From contig CM106586.1 of assembly GCA_048013815.1 (NCBI GenBank), forward strand, positions 5,518,001 to 5,582,000: 64,000 nucleotides of DNA. The letters are read 5' to 3'. Made by a program: the position numbers and the translations under genes. The stretch comes from Setoptus koraiensis (lineage: Eukaryota; Arthropoda). How positions within the stretch are numbered: the stretch's first letter is position 1; each line of letters starts with the position of its first letter. Positions 1 through 10,374 of this stretch are shown piece by piece. The notes beneath the pieces were generated by a model. That model saw nothing but the letters and a program-made list of their open reading frames with translations. It searched no databases and was not told the origin of the DNA.

Positions 1-725
1 CGGGCCGCTATTTTTCTTGGTTGCGTACAAAAGATATTAACAGGTTGCTTTCTGGTTACGATTGCATCTTCCAGAATAAATTGAGGTACTTGAGTAGTCT
101 TTCCACAGCCTGTATTACCTTGGATAATTACAACGTTGTATGCTTTGACAGCGCCCCTAATTTTATCTCTGTAATTTGAAATAGCTAATCTTTCATGAAC
201 TTTGTTACTCTTTCGAGTTTCATTGAAATATTTGTTCCTGATTTCCGTAACATCAAATTCTCCATCGTAACCAAAGTCTCTTATCTCGGGCACAGCAGCT
301 ACGGTGCTTACACCCTCAATATTCGATATCATTTCATTAGTGGGCCTCTTATCGACGAAAAAATCCAGACCACGCATCTGCGCCATTCTTCTGACGTGAT
401 CATCATCTTCATCTTCATCGTCGGTAACTTTATCGGATGGCTCTGGGTTGTATCGATGATTGAAGGATGTTGATGGTTTGTTTGGGTCATCAGACGTTCC
501 AGCAAAGCGTTCTCTATACGCATCTGCATATTTGGTATCTTCATGCGGAATGGGACATCCTTTCGATCTATTTGGCTGTCCCCAGCCGGCATTGTCCGGA
601 TTAACCTTTATTACACTCTCAATGGGAGAGTGTTTCTGGGAGACTTTTCTGAGAGCCGCATACATTTGTTGCACCTTGGGGTCTAATGGCTTTGGCTTCA
701 AAATGTCTGGCAGATCGTCAGCCAT
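1..725 (-). CDS. DEAH-box RNA helicase, N-terminal part (runs off the window)
   Basis: The reading frame is open from an ATG at 725 to the window edge, giving about 241 residues of the N-terminus. An acidic, charged region (a DDEDEDDD run near residues 100-110) is followed by a helicase start with Walker A GNTGCGKTTQVPQFIL and then motif Ia CTQPRKIAA. This is the signature of DEAH/DExH ATP-dependent RNA helicases, which unwind or remodel RNA. The GxTGCGKTTQ and TQPRKI forms resemble the DHX9/MLE and TDRD9/Spindle-E branches. No double-stranded-RNA-binding domain is visible ahead of the core, which argues against a standard DHX9. The DEAH box itself and the C-terminal half lie outside the window, so the subfamily stays open. 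No intron is needed within the visible part. Confidence 0.8.
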   Translation of the reverse strand, partial: MADDLPDILKPKPLDPKVQQMYAALRKVSQKHSPIESVIKVNPDNAGWGQPNRSKGCPIPHEDTKYADAYRERFAGTSDDPNKPSTSFNHRYNPEPSDKVTDDEDEDDDHVRRMAQMRGLDFFVDKRPTNEMISNIEGVSTVAAVPEIRDFGYDGEFDVTEIRNKYFNETRKSNKVHERLAISNYRDKIRGAVKAYNVVIIQGNTGCGKTTQVPQFILEDAIVTRKQPVNIFCTQPRKIAA

Positions 726-1349
726 TTTACAATTTATTTTCACTATTGTTTTGCTGAATTGAAAATATATATAGATTGATATTGATTGATAATATAATAA
801 TAATTGAAAATATCTCTGAATATGTGAACGCGCCTCCAATTCGCTCAGCCTACTGAAACGGACACGCTGCTCTCGATTGGTTTAGGCACGTGTAATCTTA
901 CACGCCGTGTAGATGCACATGTATATACACGGATGCGCAGTCGACATAATCGAGGTGTTGTACTGTGCATGGCTAAGTCGTTGACCGAGTTATTGTCGGT
1001 GTACTTACGCTCGTTAGTGCTGCGGGCTGGGTTGGTTCACACAGTAAGCTAATGGACGAGCCAGCAACAACGCAACCAGAAAAGATGCTCGAGCGCTCGA
1101 GAGGCCTGAGTCAGAAAAAAAGCGCGAACTTGAGCGCGAACGTTGGTGAAGGCAATTTCACGAATCTCTTGTTACACAACCGCAGCAATGGTTACCATGG
1201 AATGTTGTAACAAGAGAATATGGCCGCCGCCTTCAATTATAGATTATGGTGTAGATTGTACAATATTATCTTATAATTGATCTTACAATTAATCGTTATG
1301 GAACATTTTACTTTGTTTTTTGTTTTGTTTTTTTACTTTATAGATATCA
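726..1349. other. Non-coding gap upstream of the helicase gene
   Basis: This lies between the helicase start (725, minus strand) and the 3' end of the ABC transporter (1350, minus strand). It presumably holds the helicase promoter and the transporter 3' UTR. An E-box-like CACGTG occurs near 896, and a perfect 14-bp palindrome (CTCGAGCGCTCGAG) at 1088-1101. No further coding signal was seen. Confidence 0.5.
1088..1101. repeat. Perfect 14-bp palindrome in the helicase upstream region
   Basis: CTCGAGCGCTCGAG equals its own reverse complement. It is followed by two GAGCGCGAAC copies near 1120-1140. It could be a protein-binding site, or chance in a CpG-rich stretch. Confidence 0.4.
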
Positions 1350-3920
1350 TCAACTCCTACGTGTTACTATACAACTCAAAACATACGAGCACAACAAACG
1401 AGATAATGTAACAAATACTAATAATGCCATTATGGCCACATAGAGGTCGTTTTCCTTCAAATTGAACTCATTTATCAGATATGGATCGAAATTGGAACAG
1501 TTCGTCGGGACCACTTTGCCAAAATTAGCTTGTTGATTCAACATATCGGTGATTTTGTTTGAAAAATGATGCACCATATCGGACATGTACTCTTTAGAGG
1601 CGTTGGAATAGTTGGCCGAATCAAATTCACTTTTTCCATGCGACATAAATATTTTAGCTAGATTGGTTATATTATTACTATTATGGCGATGATGATCAGT
1701 GACAGACTCGTTGGATGACGATGGAAATAACTGCGATGCAGTCATATTGAACAAGGCATTGGTTGATGGTTTATGCGAGATTTCATTGTAATCGTTAATA
1801 CCATTTTCATCTATACTATCGTCGTTGCAATCCAAATTACCAAGCATGGAATAGAATACGCTATGCAGCAACTCCGACTGATTCGTTTTAAATTCTTGAT
1901 AAGCCAACAAAAGTTCTTTGTCGCACTCGCATCTATTGAAGCCGTAAAGTGTAACAATAATAGCATCGAAGGCATATCTGAAATGAGATAAAAACGTCAA
2001 GGGCTTGTAAAACCTTGGCACTTCGGACACTCTAGAAAAGAATCCAGAGAATAACAAGGCTGGAAAAACACATAATGGTGCAGTGAAAACTGCCGCAGGT
2101 AAATTATTCATGAATATTGCGCCAAAAATGAATCCAATTGATTGAGCTATGAGAGCAGTGGTCATTAGTATAAATGTGAATGATAGGAAACGCCATGAGT
2201 AGAAACCAAATTGTCCGGTCAACAGAAAAACTACAACAGAAAATAATATAACAAATATTATTTGAAATGGTAGATCGGCGATGGTACGGCCAAGAAAGTA
2301 GCTTGATGTTTTGTACCAGCCGTTCTTCCATTCTCTTTTTACTGCCCTGGCATCCATTGGAAAGGATAAAACTGTTATTTGAAGTGCAGCAAATGTAGTT
2401 GTCATTATTGCAACAAGTAGAAAATTCAGATTCTCTTGGACTCTCCTCATCTCTAATGTTTGATCTTGAATAATTGTGTTGTCATTCAATAAGTAGGTGG
2501 CCAAACTAATTGGTTCTCTAGGACAACCACCCATCTGTCCTACTTGTGGCCCATAAAAAGTTGATAACTGTAGACCCAACACAATGTATGTGGCCACTTG
2601 TAAGTAGGTCAGCGCGTAACTACGTCTTATTCTTTTCCATGAACGCTCAAGATGAATCGCAAAATGCTGAAAGAACGGTGATTGTTTTTTCGTTCTAGTC
2701 CTGCGTACTAAGATGTGTAGATCGTGTTCAAGGGTATGATTCACCAAGGATGTATCATTTGTTGCAACTGGATACAAACTGGAGGACTTATTTCGGAGCA
2801 TCAATATTCTCTCCTTGAGATCGTGACCATATTCATTGCATGCTATCTCAATCAGCATATCAGCAACGTTAGTATACTTCGGGCAAGTCAAGTCAAACGA
2901 TGACAAATAGTTGCAGATAATATCGGCTTCACAACTACCTTCATATATACATCTACCATCGGACATCGCGTAAACCTTGTTGAAGACCGAAAATATCCTA
3001 GCTGACGGCTGATGAATTGAAACAACTACACACATAGGATGATCTGTGCTTTGAGTGAGTTGTCTGAGTATTTTTATGATGGATAGAGATGTTGAGGCGT
3101 CAAGTCCTGAGGTGACCTCATCTAATAACAATAGATTCGTCGGATATAAAATTTCTTGAGCAATGGACACTCTTTTCATTTGTCCTCCTGATAACTTTGT
3201 GACATTTCTGTTGGCACATTCTTCAAGTCCCAGCCTGTGGATTATTCCATCAACGTGAGAGCTGTGGTCGAATGAGGCTCGATGGTTCTGTAGCTTTGAG
3301 GCATATACAAGAGTTTCTCTGACAGTTAGTCCAGGTAATAAACAATCATCTTGTGCCATAAGAGCCACTTTCAGTTGTCTGAGCCCTACCGAGGTTATTT
3401 TCCCTTCATTGTGCTTAAGATGGCCTGCGAGACAGTGTAGGAGCGTTGTTTTGCCACATCCACTAGGCCCTATTAATGCAACAAGTTGATTCGAGGCAAC
3501 CTGGCCAGAAACGTTTTTCAATACTTTGTTTGCTTTTTTACTGCTATACCATTTTGGTTTATAATCAAATGATACCTTTGACCACTTTATCAGGAAATGA
3601 TCTAATTTGCTATCAGACAGATCATGACTATGATTTAGCGGTTCTCCATTACAGTTATCATTGTTTGACGAAATTGTTGTTGGTTGATAAGGGTTTTCTG
3701 GATTCGCAATCAATAACTTGGATTGTTCCAATTCTAAATCCTGGACATTGATTTTGTTTTTGATGTTGTTATTATTTTTGACTAATTCAATACTGTTTGG
3801 AATAGATTCTTTCTGTATCTTATGTATATCAACTGAAATATCTGGTGAGTTTGATTCATCGACTAGATTTGAATAATTGTTTGGCTTCATTTCAAATATA
3901 TTTAAATTGTGAGCAGACAT
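1350..3920 (-). CDS. ABC transporter, subfamily G half-transporter (ABCG1/4-like)
   Basis: An 856-residue single-exon protein with the reversed ABCG layout: ATP-binding domain first, membrane domain second. Residues 1-110 are a polar, Asn-rich leader. Walker A GPSGCGKTT is at about 151-159, the signature LSGGQMKR at 243-250, and Walker B LLLLDE at 263-268, followed by the ABCG-type SIHQPSARIF switch region. Six membrane segments follow from about residue 435. The linker segment (YEGSCEADIICNYL, NVADMLIEIACNEYG) is closest to ABCG1/ABCG4 by recollection. Half-transporters work as dimers and move sterols, lipids or pigment precursors; the substrate cannot be read here. The last extracellular loop is unusually long (about 150 residues) with many Asn-X-Ser/Thr sites. 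Intronless ABCG genes are a known outcome of family expansion in mites, so this may be one of several copies. Confidence 0.93.
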   Translation of the reverse strand: MSAHNLNIFEMKPNNYSNLVDESNSPDISVDIHKIQKESIPNSIELVKNNNNIKNKINVQDLELEQSKLLIANPENPYQPTTISSNNDNCNGEPLNHSHDLSDSKLDHFLIKWSKVSFDYKPKWYSSKKANKVLKNVSGQVASNQLVALIGPSGCGKTTLLHCLAGHLKHNEGKITSVGLRQLKVALMAQDDCLLPGLTVRETLVYASKLQNHRASFDHSSHVDGIIHRLGLEECANRNVTKLSGGQMKRVSIAQEILYPTNLLLLDEVTSGLDASTSLSIIKILRQLTQSTDHPMCVVVSIHQPSARIFSVFNKVYAMSDGRCIYEGSCEADIICNYLSSFDLTCPKYTNVADMLIEIACNEYGHDLKERILMLRNKSSSLYPVATNDTSLVNHTLEHDLHILVRRTRTKKQSPFFQHFAIHLERSWKRIRRSYALTYLQVATYIVLGLQLSTFYGPQVGQMGGCPREPISLATYLLNDNTIIQDQTLEMRRVQENLNFLLVAIMTTTFAALQITVLSFPMDARAVKREWKNGWYKTSSYFLGRTIADLPFQIIFVILFSVVVFLLTGQFGFYSWRFLSFTFILMTTALIAQSIGFIFGAIFMNNLPAAVFTAPLCVFPALLFSGFFSRVSEVPRFYKPLTFLSHFRYAFDAIIVTLYGFNRCECDKELLLAYQEFKTNQSELLHSVFYSMLGNLDCNDDSIDENGINDYNEISHKPSTNALFNMTASQLFPSSSNESVTDHHRHNSNNITNLAKIFMSHGKSEFDSANYSNASKEYMSDMVHHFSNKITDMLNQQANFGKVVPTNCSNFDPYLINEFNLKENDLYVAIMALLVFVTLSRLLCSYVLSCIVTRRS

Positions 3921-5673
3921 TGTCAGTGACTTACTATTATCACTGATTTTAGGATAAATGTTTCAGTTAAAATATCAACGATCAATTTTATTTTGATTTT
4001 TGTTCATTTTTTGATAATCCATCTTAGAGAGGATAAGGATCCTATTCATGACCACAAGCACAACATCATTGGCATCTCTTTTCACTCGGAACAAACTTGC
4101 GGTGCGATCACTACCACTTGTTCACTAACTCTAAAGAAGATACTTGATGACGTTGAGCAACTTTTCTGGACAATAAAGCAACAGAGGTTGTCTGGAGGAA
4201 GTCTCTTCTTTGCAAAACTAGTCTTCTTTTCCTAAAGCCAAATGTATGGTCTCATCTTGATCAACTGATTCTAGTGTGAGATTTCTTAGCATAGCAGGTT
4301 GTGGTAGGATCATCAGGTGGGAAAGTGTAAGTTGATCGTGCATTGGATAATGATTTTACAAGATGTTGTTACTTATTCCGGGACGAAAAGCATCACCGTG
4401 GTTATATTCACTTACTTACTTACTTCTTACGTAACTCGATATGTAATTTTCTGTCGTGCAACGTACCGCCACATCAAAAACTACGAGTCTATTGAGAAAA
4501 TCTATCCATAGTCATCTACTCATCAGGAAACTTACCGAATAAACAATGTCGCAGATAGATATGTTGTAGATGTACTACTATTGGGGTGTTTCATAAGTTT
4601 TGCGTATAGTACAATTGTGGCATGAATAGTATAATTACAACCAGTTTTCAGCAATATAAATCACCCCAGATCCACTTGATTGTCCCAGAAGTCAATTAAT
4701 TACCGCCTGAAAGTCAATCTTATTTTCGAATTGTATTAATCCTTCGTCGAGGATATTTCACCTATTGAAGTTTATCAACTCATTCACTCTAAGCATCTCA
4801 CTACTTCAATATTTTTTACAATAGTGATTCGCCTTTTTCTCACTAGCGATTGCAAATACCTCAGGAGATATGATTTATAATTCTTAACGATATAAAACGC
4901 TGTCAGCGACAGCCTTATAGTTGGGAGAGATTTAGCAGAACTTGTACATCAGCTATCAAATAATTTGCCATCCCCATTACTTATGGAACACCCTAATAAT
5001 ATCTTGCATTGATTTTAACAAACTGTTGCAAAAACTTTTATGTTTACGAGCAGATTGTTATGTGCTTTCATTGGTTATGAGTGCAGAGCCAATTTTCGAT
5101 CCTCAACAGATTGCTGCACTCTAGTACTGTTGTGATGCTACAGAAAGATCTTCAGTTCGTATCGCATGTAGTGTTGTATCTGATCATATTCATGAACATA
5201 TTGATCGATACATGATCTATAGATGCTTCAAGATAGCTTGTGCAAACAGGCTATACAATCATCTCTTGAATGGCTTCATCTAGACGACGACTGTTAGAAG
5301 TGCAACCTAATTGATTTTATGTCACAATGTAATGTTAAAATACGATAGTGCGACATAGTTTCATCCAAACTTGTTCATACTTTTTTCTTTTCATATTCGG
5401 TTATTTCTACGACACTCGCTGCGAGTCGAAAATTACTACACAAGTTATTTTAGATGTTTTATCGCTAGTTAACTTGTCAACAAAAATATAGCAATCTCAG
5501 CATAGATTTTTGACGCTACAATCAAAAGATCATGAAACTACCTCCTGAAATAAAATGCATGCAAGGGAAGCACCGTTTATGTACAGCTACTCTAAGACAT
5601 ATTGAATTCGTGATAGAGAAGTACGGATAAATCTAGAAGTAAAGATAACGAAGATAACTTCACTCCAACAACA
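3921..5673. other. Non-coding gap between ABCG and the secreted-protein gene
   Basis: It holds the likely promoter of the ABCG gene (just above 3920) and of the secreted-protein gene (just below 5674). The short open frames here (for example at 3993-4235 and 4942-5124) have no recognisable composition or domain. I see nothing else. Confidence 0.5.
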
Positions 5674-6363
5674 ATGAAACATTCAATAGTGTTCTCAACT
5701 ATCATTTTGTACCTTGCGTATCACTTGACTGTGGTTCAAGGATACACAGGCGAAAAGAATGAAATACCTAGAGCCGAAGAATCGACTAATAATACCACCT
5801 TATGCAAGTCGCTGGTGCCGTTTAAAGAGATAAAACAAGGTCTCGTCTCAATACTCTCGAACATTACTGATTTAAAGACCAGAAACGAAGCAGCGTCGAA
5901 AAATATAAAGAACAAAATAGTTGAATTGACGGCAACTATATCTGCAGAGCCGACAACAACTGAGGTCAACTTAGGACTACAACAGTTATCAACAAACAAC
6001 AATGAGACGGCAACTCAGTTGCATCATGATGAAGTAGCAACTACGAAAAGTGTCTTGGATAGAACGGTTGAAACGAGCAACAACAAACAACTGTTCGACT
6101 ATCAAGAATTGTATGTATTCAACAGTTGGGTAACACTAAATTTAGAATATGCTCAACAAAATACCAACAATACTATGATTAGTTTAGAGGCTGAGAGCAA
6201 TTCCGGAACCAAAAAAGGGTTTGTGCAGTTTAGTAATGATACTTTGGTTGATGGTTTCGAAGGAGTGAAATACTGGAACTCAGCTGTGACATTCCAGGAG
6301 AAAGCTCTTGAGGGAAAAGAATTTCACATGGAACAATTCCAACCCGAAGGTAGTCAAAACTGA
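5674..6363 (+). CDS. Putative secreted glycoprotein, unknown family
   Basis: A 229-residue frame whose ATG follows an A-rich leader (CAACAACA). Residues 1-23 form a clear signal peptide, a hydrophobic core ending VVQG before YTGEKN, so export is likely. The mature part is polar, with Asn/Thr-rich stretches, at least five Asn-X-Ser/Thr glycosylation sites (NNTT, NIT, NNET, NNT, NDT) and one cysteine. A helical, lysine-rich stretch (about residues 50-90) could be coiled. No transmembrane segment follows the signal. A polyadenylation signal AATAAA is at 6447-6452, 84 bases past the stop, which supports a real transcription unit. I recognise no family and give no function. Confidence 0.55.
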   Translation: MKHSIVFSTIILYLAYHLTVVQGYTGEKNEIPRAEESTNNTTLCKSLVPFKEIKQGLVSILSNITDLKTRNEAASKNIKNKIVELTATISAEPTTTEVNLGLQQLSTNNNETATQLHHDEVATTKSVLDRTVETSNNKQLFDYQELYVFNSWVTLNLEYAQQNTNNTMISLEAESNSGTKKGFVQFSNDTLVDGFEGVKYWNSAVTFQEKALEGKEFHMEQFQPEGSQN

Positions 6364-7383
6364 GAGTATCTTGGCAGGATCTAAGCTAATAGAGCGCAAA
6401 TGTTTTACCATATGTTGTCGTTAGAATATTATGCAATTTTAATAATAATAAACTATAGAAGGAACTTGGGATCTTGATGTTGAAGGAGCATTGTTCAAAC
6501 AAACAAATCTCAAACAAGATAAGTTCACTCGATCGATCGGCTTCCTTTTCAACACTTTCTTAGCGTTACATCTATCCAGGTCGAAACTTGTGCGACAGGT
6601 CGGAATCAAAATCTCATCCGAATGTGCCTCTTTCTTACACGATTCTGAGCGGGAGACTCGGTTAACTCTCGCTTATCTTTGAAAGGAGGCCGGATCGTTC
6701 ATAACTTGCTCCAAGTAATTTGAGACCGGTTTTATGATGCTTATGAGGCTCTGAGCTTATCTTCTCACTCATCATCAGCAGAATGATTGCCTAGTCATTT
6801 TTGTATAATGCAATCAACTCTTATATGAGATAATCGTTGTCGAATCGCCGGTATCGCTAATATTAAGTCGGTCTAGCCATGTTCATGAATCAAGTGTCGG
6901 TACTCTTTATGCGATGAATTTTCTGCACTTTATCAAATATTCGTTTTTTCTCTATTTGCTTAGGGAAAGTACACCTTTTTCTATATGCACCATACCTTAC
7001 CACCCATATCTTACCCAAGCTCCCCACTCGATATCCTGATACAAGTGCGGGCTGTTTTTTCAAAAACATTTTTCTCGCTGAAGCTCCATACGAATTGCCT
7101 CTCGAATATTAGAATTTAGTACAAGCAGTTATACGAGTTCGAAAGAGCTCAGATTTCTCTCATCGCCGGACCATTTTTCCGGTTCGAATTTCGCGCGGAA
7201 AGCTCACGATGAAGTGTGTTTCCCTTTGGTACTCATGTCAGATTTGTCTTGTGCGGATTGAGTATCCCGATAATATACTAATATTATATTTTAATTATTA
7301 ATTAAGTATTAGAAGCAAAAATTACCAACAAAATCAAGACTAACAATAATATTCAATTGAACGGCATCGATAGCAACAAAAAC
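6364..7383. other. Gap between secreted-protein gene and eIF3e
   Basis: It includes the AATAAA at 6447 for the upstream gene and the eIF3e leader just before 7384. An AT-rich run lies at 7275-7355. No coding signal was seen between them. Confidence 0.5.
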
Positions 7384-8715
7384 ATGGCTGAATTCGACTT
7401 AACAGCTATTCTTGGCCAATATCTAGATAGGCATCTGATCTTTCCACCTTTGGAATTTCTGTCTGAAAGAAAAATCTATGATGAAAACGACATGATAAGA
7501 AGTAAATTAAATCTCACCAGTAACACAAACATGGTTGATTACGCAATTGACATACACAATATGCTTTATCCAGATCAGGAAGCACCGGCGGAGCTTGTCG
7601 AGAAGAGAAACGCAGTGCTGGCCAATTTGCAGCAACTCAATCTTGACAATGAACCTTTTTTGAAAATGATCACAAGTGAAGAGGTGCGTGATAAAATTGA
7701 AAACTCTAGGGATCCTAAACAACTTACTGATTCTCTTAAAGATCATGGCTTTCAATCGGAAATGTTGGACAATTTATACAAATTTGCCAAGTTTCAGTAC
7801 GAGTGCGGTAAATATCATGTAGCTTATGAATATCTATCCACATTGAGATTGTTCATCGCACCATCAGACAAAAACTATCTGCCATGCCTTTGGGGAATGC
7901 TTGCCTCTCACATTCTAATGGGCATATGGGATGGCGCCTTAGAGGATCTCAATAGGTTGAAAGAATATATAGACAGTTCTCCATTCAACTCATTGCAGAC
8001 ATTGCAACAGCGAACATGGCTCATTCACTGGGGTTTATTTATTTTCTTTAATCACCCTCAGGGTAGAGAGTTACTCACTGAGATGTTCTTGGATTCATCA
8101 TTCTCTAAGAAGATGAACACTAAGCAACAGTACTACACACACGCCCTTCAAACATTGTGTCCTCACATATTGAGATATCTTACCGCGGCCGTAATTATAA
8201 ACCGACAGCGCAGACAATACATGAAGGAACTTGTCAGGATTATTCAAGCGGAGTCTCATTCCTACAGGGATCCCATAACTGAATTCGTGGAGTGCTTGTG
8301 TGTCAACTTTGACTTTGATGCTGCACAAGGTAAATTGCGCGAATGTGAAGCCGTCCTGGACAACGACTTCTTTCTTGGGTCTTGTTTAGAAGATTTCAAA
8401 GAGAATGCGCGCTTATTCATCTTTGAGACATTCTGTCAGATACACGAATGTATTTCTATCAACAAATTATCGGAAAAGTTGAACATGTCAGAGCAAGAAG
8501 CAGAACGCTGGATAGTTAATCTGATTCGAAACGCTAGGTTGGACGCTAAAATCGACTCCAAGAATGGGCATGTGGTCATGGGCACTCAGGCTATATCTCC
8601 ATACCAACAACTAATAGAAAAAACAAAGGCTATGTCAATACGAACCCAGGTCCTTACAATGAATCTTGGCAAGAGAGTAACAGCAGATCCTGAAAAAACA
8701 AGAAATGACTTCTAA
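7384..8715 (+). CDS. eIF3e: Eukaryotic translation initiation factor 3 subunit E (eIF3e/Int6)
   Basis: 443 residues from the ATG that gives [18 protein letters not shown], which lines up with the human start MAEYDLTTRIAHFLDRHL. An upstream in-frame ATG at 7357 would add nine residues absent from the family, so I prefer 7384. Matches run the whole length, including the segments [53 protein letters not shown] and the PCI-domain end [21 protein letters not shown] (written here as EQEAERWIV and [12 protein letters not shown]). eIF3e is a core eIF3 subunit that helps recruit mRNA to the 40S ribosome and touches eIF4G. Human eIF3e is 445 residues, so this one is full length. It is a single exon. 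The gene converges on the PLD gene on the other strand, and an AATAAA-like signal lies near 8785-8795. Confidence 0.97.
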   Translation: MAEFDLTAILGQYLDRHLIFPPLEFLSERKIYDENDMIRSKLNLTSNTNMVDYAIDIHNMLYPDQEAPAELVEKRNAVLANLQQLNLDNEPFLKMITSEEVRDKIENSRDPKQLTDSLKDHGFQSEMLDNLYKFAKFQYECGKYHVAYEYLSTLRLFIAPSDKNYLPCLWGMLASHILMGIWDGALEDLNRLKEYIDSSPFNSLQTLQQRTWLIHWGLFIFFNHPQGRELLTEMFLDSSFSKKMNTKQQYYTHALQTLCPHILRYLTAAVIINRQRRQYMKELVRIIQAESHSYRDPITEFVECLCVNFDFDAAQGKLRECEAVLDNDFFLGSCLEDFKENARLFIFETFCQIHECISINKLSEKLNMSEQEAERWIVNLIRNARLDAKIDSKNGHVVMGTQAISPYQQLIEKTKAMSIRTQVLTMNLGKRVTADPEKTRNDF

Positions 8716-8952
8716 ACAGCCATCATTATCGAAACCATTCTATTTGAATAGAAAGCTAAAATATATAAGGATCAATTCAAAATATATAAATAAACTAATT
8801 CACACCATCTTGCAATTCCTATTTTAATCCAAATGGGCATCGTTACATGGGCTGAAACCAATCTCACAGAAATTTGGCTGAGTCGCGAGATCAATATCAC
8901 CCAAGTCAAACTGGCACTACTGGTGCAGTGAAAGTATTGGACATTCAGGCTA

Positions 8953-9618
8953 TCAGTTGAAACTGACTGAGTTCGTCCACAATTTTTCGAATTGAGCTAC
9001 AAAAGGTCTGACTAACTCCTCTTGAGATGTAACAAGCAGATTTTCATAGTTGCAAAATATAGCTTTCTTTGTCCAATTAAAACTTCCGGACATGACCAAT
9101 TCATCATCTATTACAACAAATTTGTGATGCATCAATGCTCCTGAGCCTCGTAAGTTGGATTTCACAGGAATTCCATAGCGACGAAGTCTTTCGATTTTAC
9201 TATCGTACGCCTCATCTTCGCTACCATCAGTGATCACTCGAATGTTAACATCGTTCTGATGCAGATCAATCAAAAGATCAGCTAAGGAGGGGTAACTGAT
9301 CAAATATATACATAAATCTACTTTTCTTGTTGCTTTAGCTAAATGCCAAAGTATTCTTATCAGAGATGAAGGATGAGTTTCCTCTGGTAGGCCATGGCTA
9401 AGATTACAATTTTTCAGCATGCATTTTCTTTCAGAAAAATTTCTATCTATATTCCTGAGTATATTCGAGCATGGAAGATTGATCTCTGGGAAAAATAGCA
9501 CCTCGTTTGTATGGATTTTCTTCGATCTATAAAGTCGAGACAAGATGCAGCGAAACCTGTATACGCAATAAATCGTTGGAGCGGCGATGCCTAAACTCAA
9601 TAAAGTCCAGCATGACAT
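8953..9618 (-). CDS. zuc: Mitochondrial PLD-family nuclease/lipase (Zucchini/PLD6-like)
   Basis: 221 residues from the only in-frame ATG (MSCWTLL); the frame stays open upstream to 9705 but only with a non-ATG start. Residues 1-22 are a hydrophobic N-terminal anchor, as in PLD6, which sits in the outer mitochondrial membrane. One HKD motif is present: HHKFVVIDDELVMSGSFNW holds H-x-K-x4-D-x6-G-S-x-N. A single HKD means the enzyme must dimerise, the rule for this family. Cys and His residues ahead of it (CSNI, KCMLKNCNLSHG) fit the Zucchini zinc-binding insert. Zucchini cuts piRNA precursors on mitochondria, and PLD6 is also described as a cardiolipin hydrolase. The length is close to Drosophila Zucchini and human PLD6 (about 250). 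Which of the two activities dominates here cannot be read from the sequence. Confidence 0.88.
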   Translation of the reverse strand: MSCWTLLSLGIAAPTIYCVYRFRCILSRLYRSKKIHTNEVLFFPEINLPCSNILRNIDRNFSERKCMLKNCNLSHGLPEETHPSSLIRILWHLAKATRKVDLCIYLISYPSLADLLIDLHQNDVNIRVITDGSEDEAYDSKIERLRRYGIPVKSNLRGSGALMHHKFVVIDDELVMSGSFNWTKKAIFCNYENLLVTSQEELVRPFVAQFEKLWTNSVSFN

Positions 9619-10374
9619 GGTGGGTTCTTCAACAACTCGAGAATAATTTAATCTTCTATTTTGTGATATCGAATAAAAACAGTTATCAGAATGAATCTCG
9701 AGCACTTATGTTGAGATATGACTAACTCAAAATATTCTAAAAGTGCTGCCTCCAATGTCATTGAATCAATCCGTGTCGTCAATTTATCGGTTTTTGTCGG
9801 GACAATGAGTTAGCATAGAAAAGTCGTTGCTGTATGTGGTGTCAAAAGAATTGATTATCTTTCACATTCTTATCACCCTTATTATTGTAGATGTCTAATT
9901 GCGGTGGTGCGGAGTTACAGAATATGGATTAATGTGTCGAGCGAGCCGGTCTCTCCCCTGCATTGATTTATAGTTTCTCCCCTGTCGTTGTTGAAGACTG
10001 TTGGAGATACAAAAATGCACCCATCTTCCGCGCTCTCTGCGGCAGTACCTTTGAAAATCAGCTGATTCGTCCTCTTCGCAATCTTTTTAGCATACCTTCG
10101 TGGGAGTGGTAGGCGTTAACAGGAGTTTAGGGAGTCTAGGTGGGAGACTCAAAAGGAGATTTCAGCAGGGCAAATTAGAACTAGAATTATTTCTAAGCGA
10201 GCTCACCCGACCCACACTTATTTTTTTCAATATTTATTATTATTATTATCAATATCAATTATTCTTCAGTCAAATGCACTGTTACTATTTAGATATCTTA
10301 CACAGAATTATTTATGTATGTCGGCAACAACTCAACAATTGATAAGTTACTAAGACTGGATACGATTTATTTTC
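9619..10374. other. Divergent intergenic region between zuc-like gene and FNIP-like gene
   Basis: A 756-bp space between head-to-head starts (9618 on minus, 10375 on plus), so it probably holds both promoters. Two copies of TCTCCCCTG occur near 9951 and 9976. A run of ATT repeats lies at about 10230-10250. No coding signal was seen. Confidence 0.5.
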
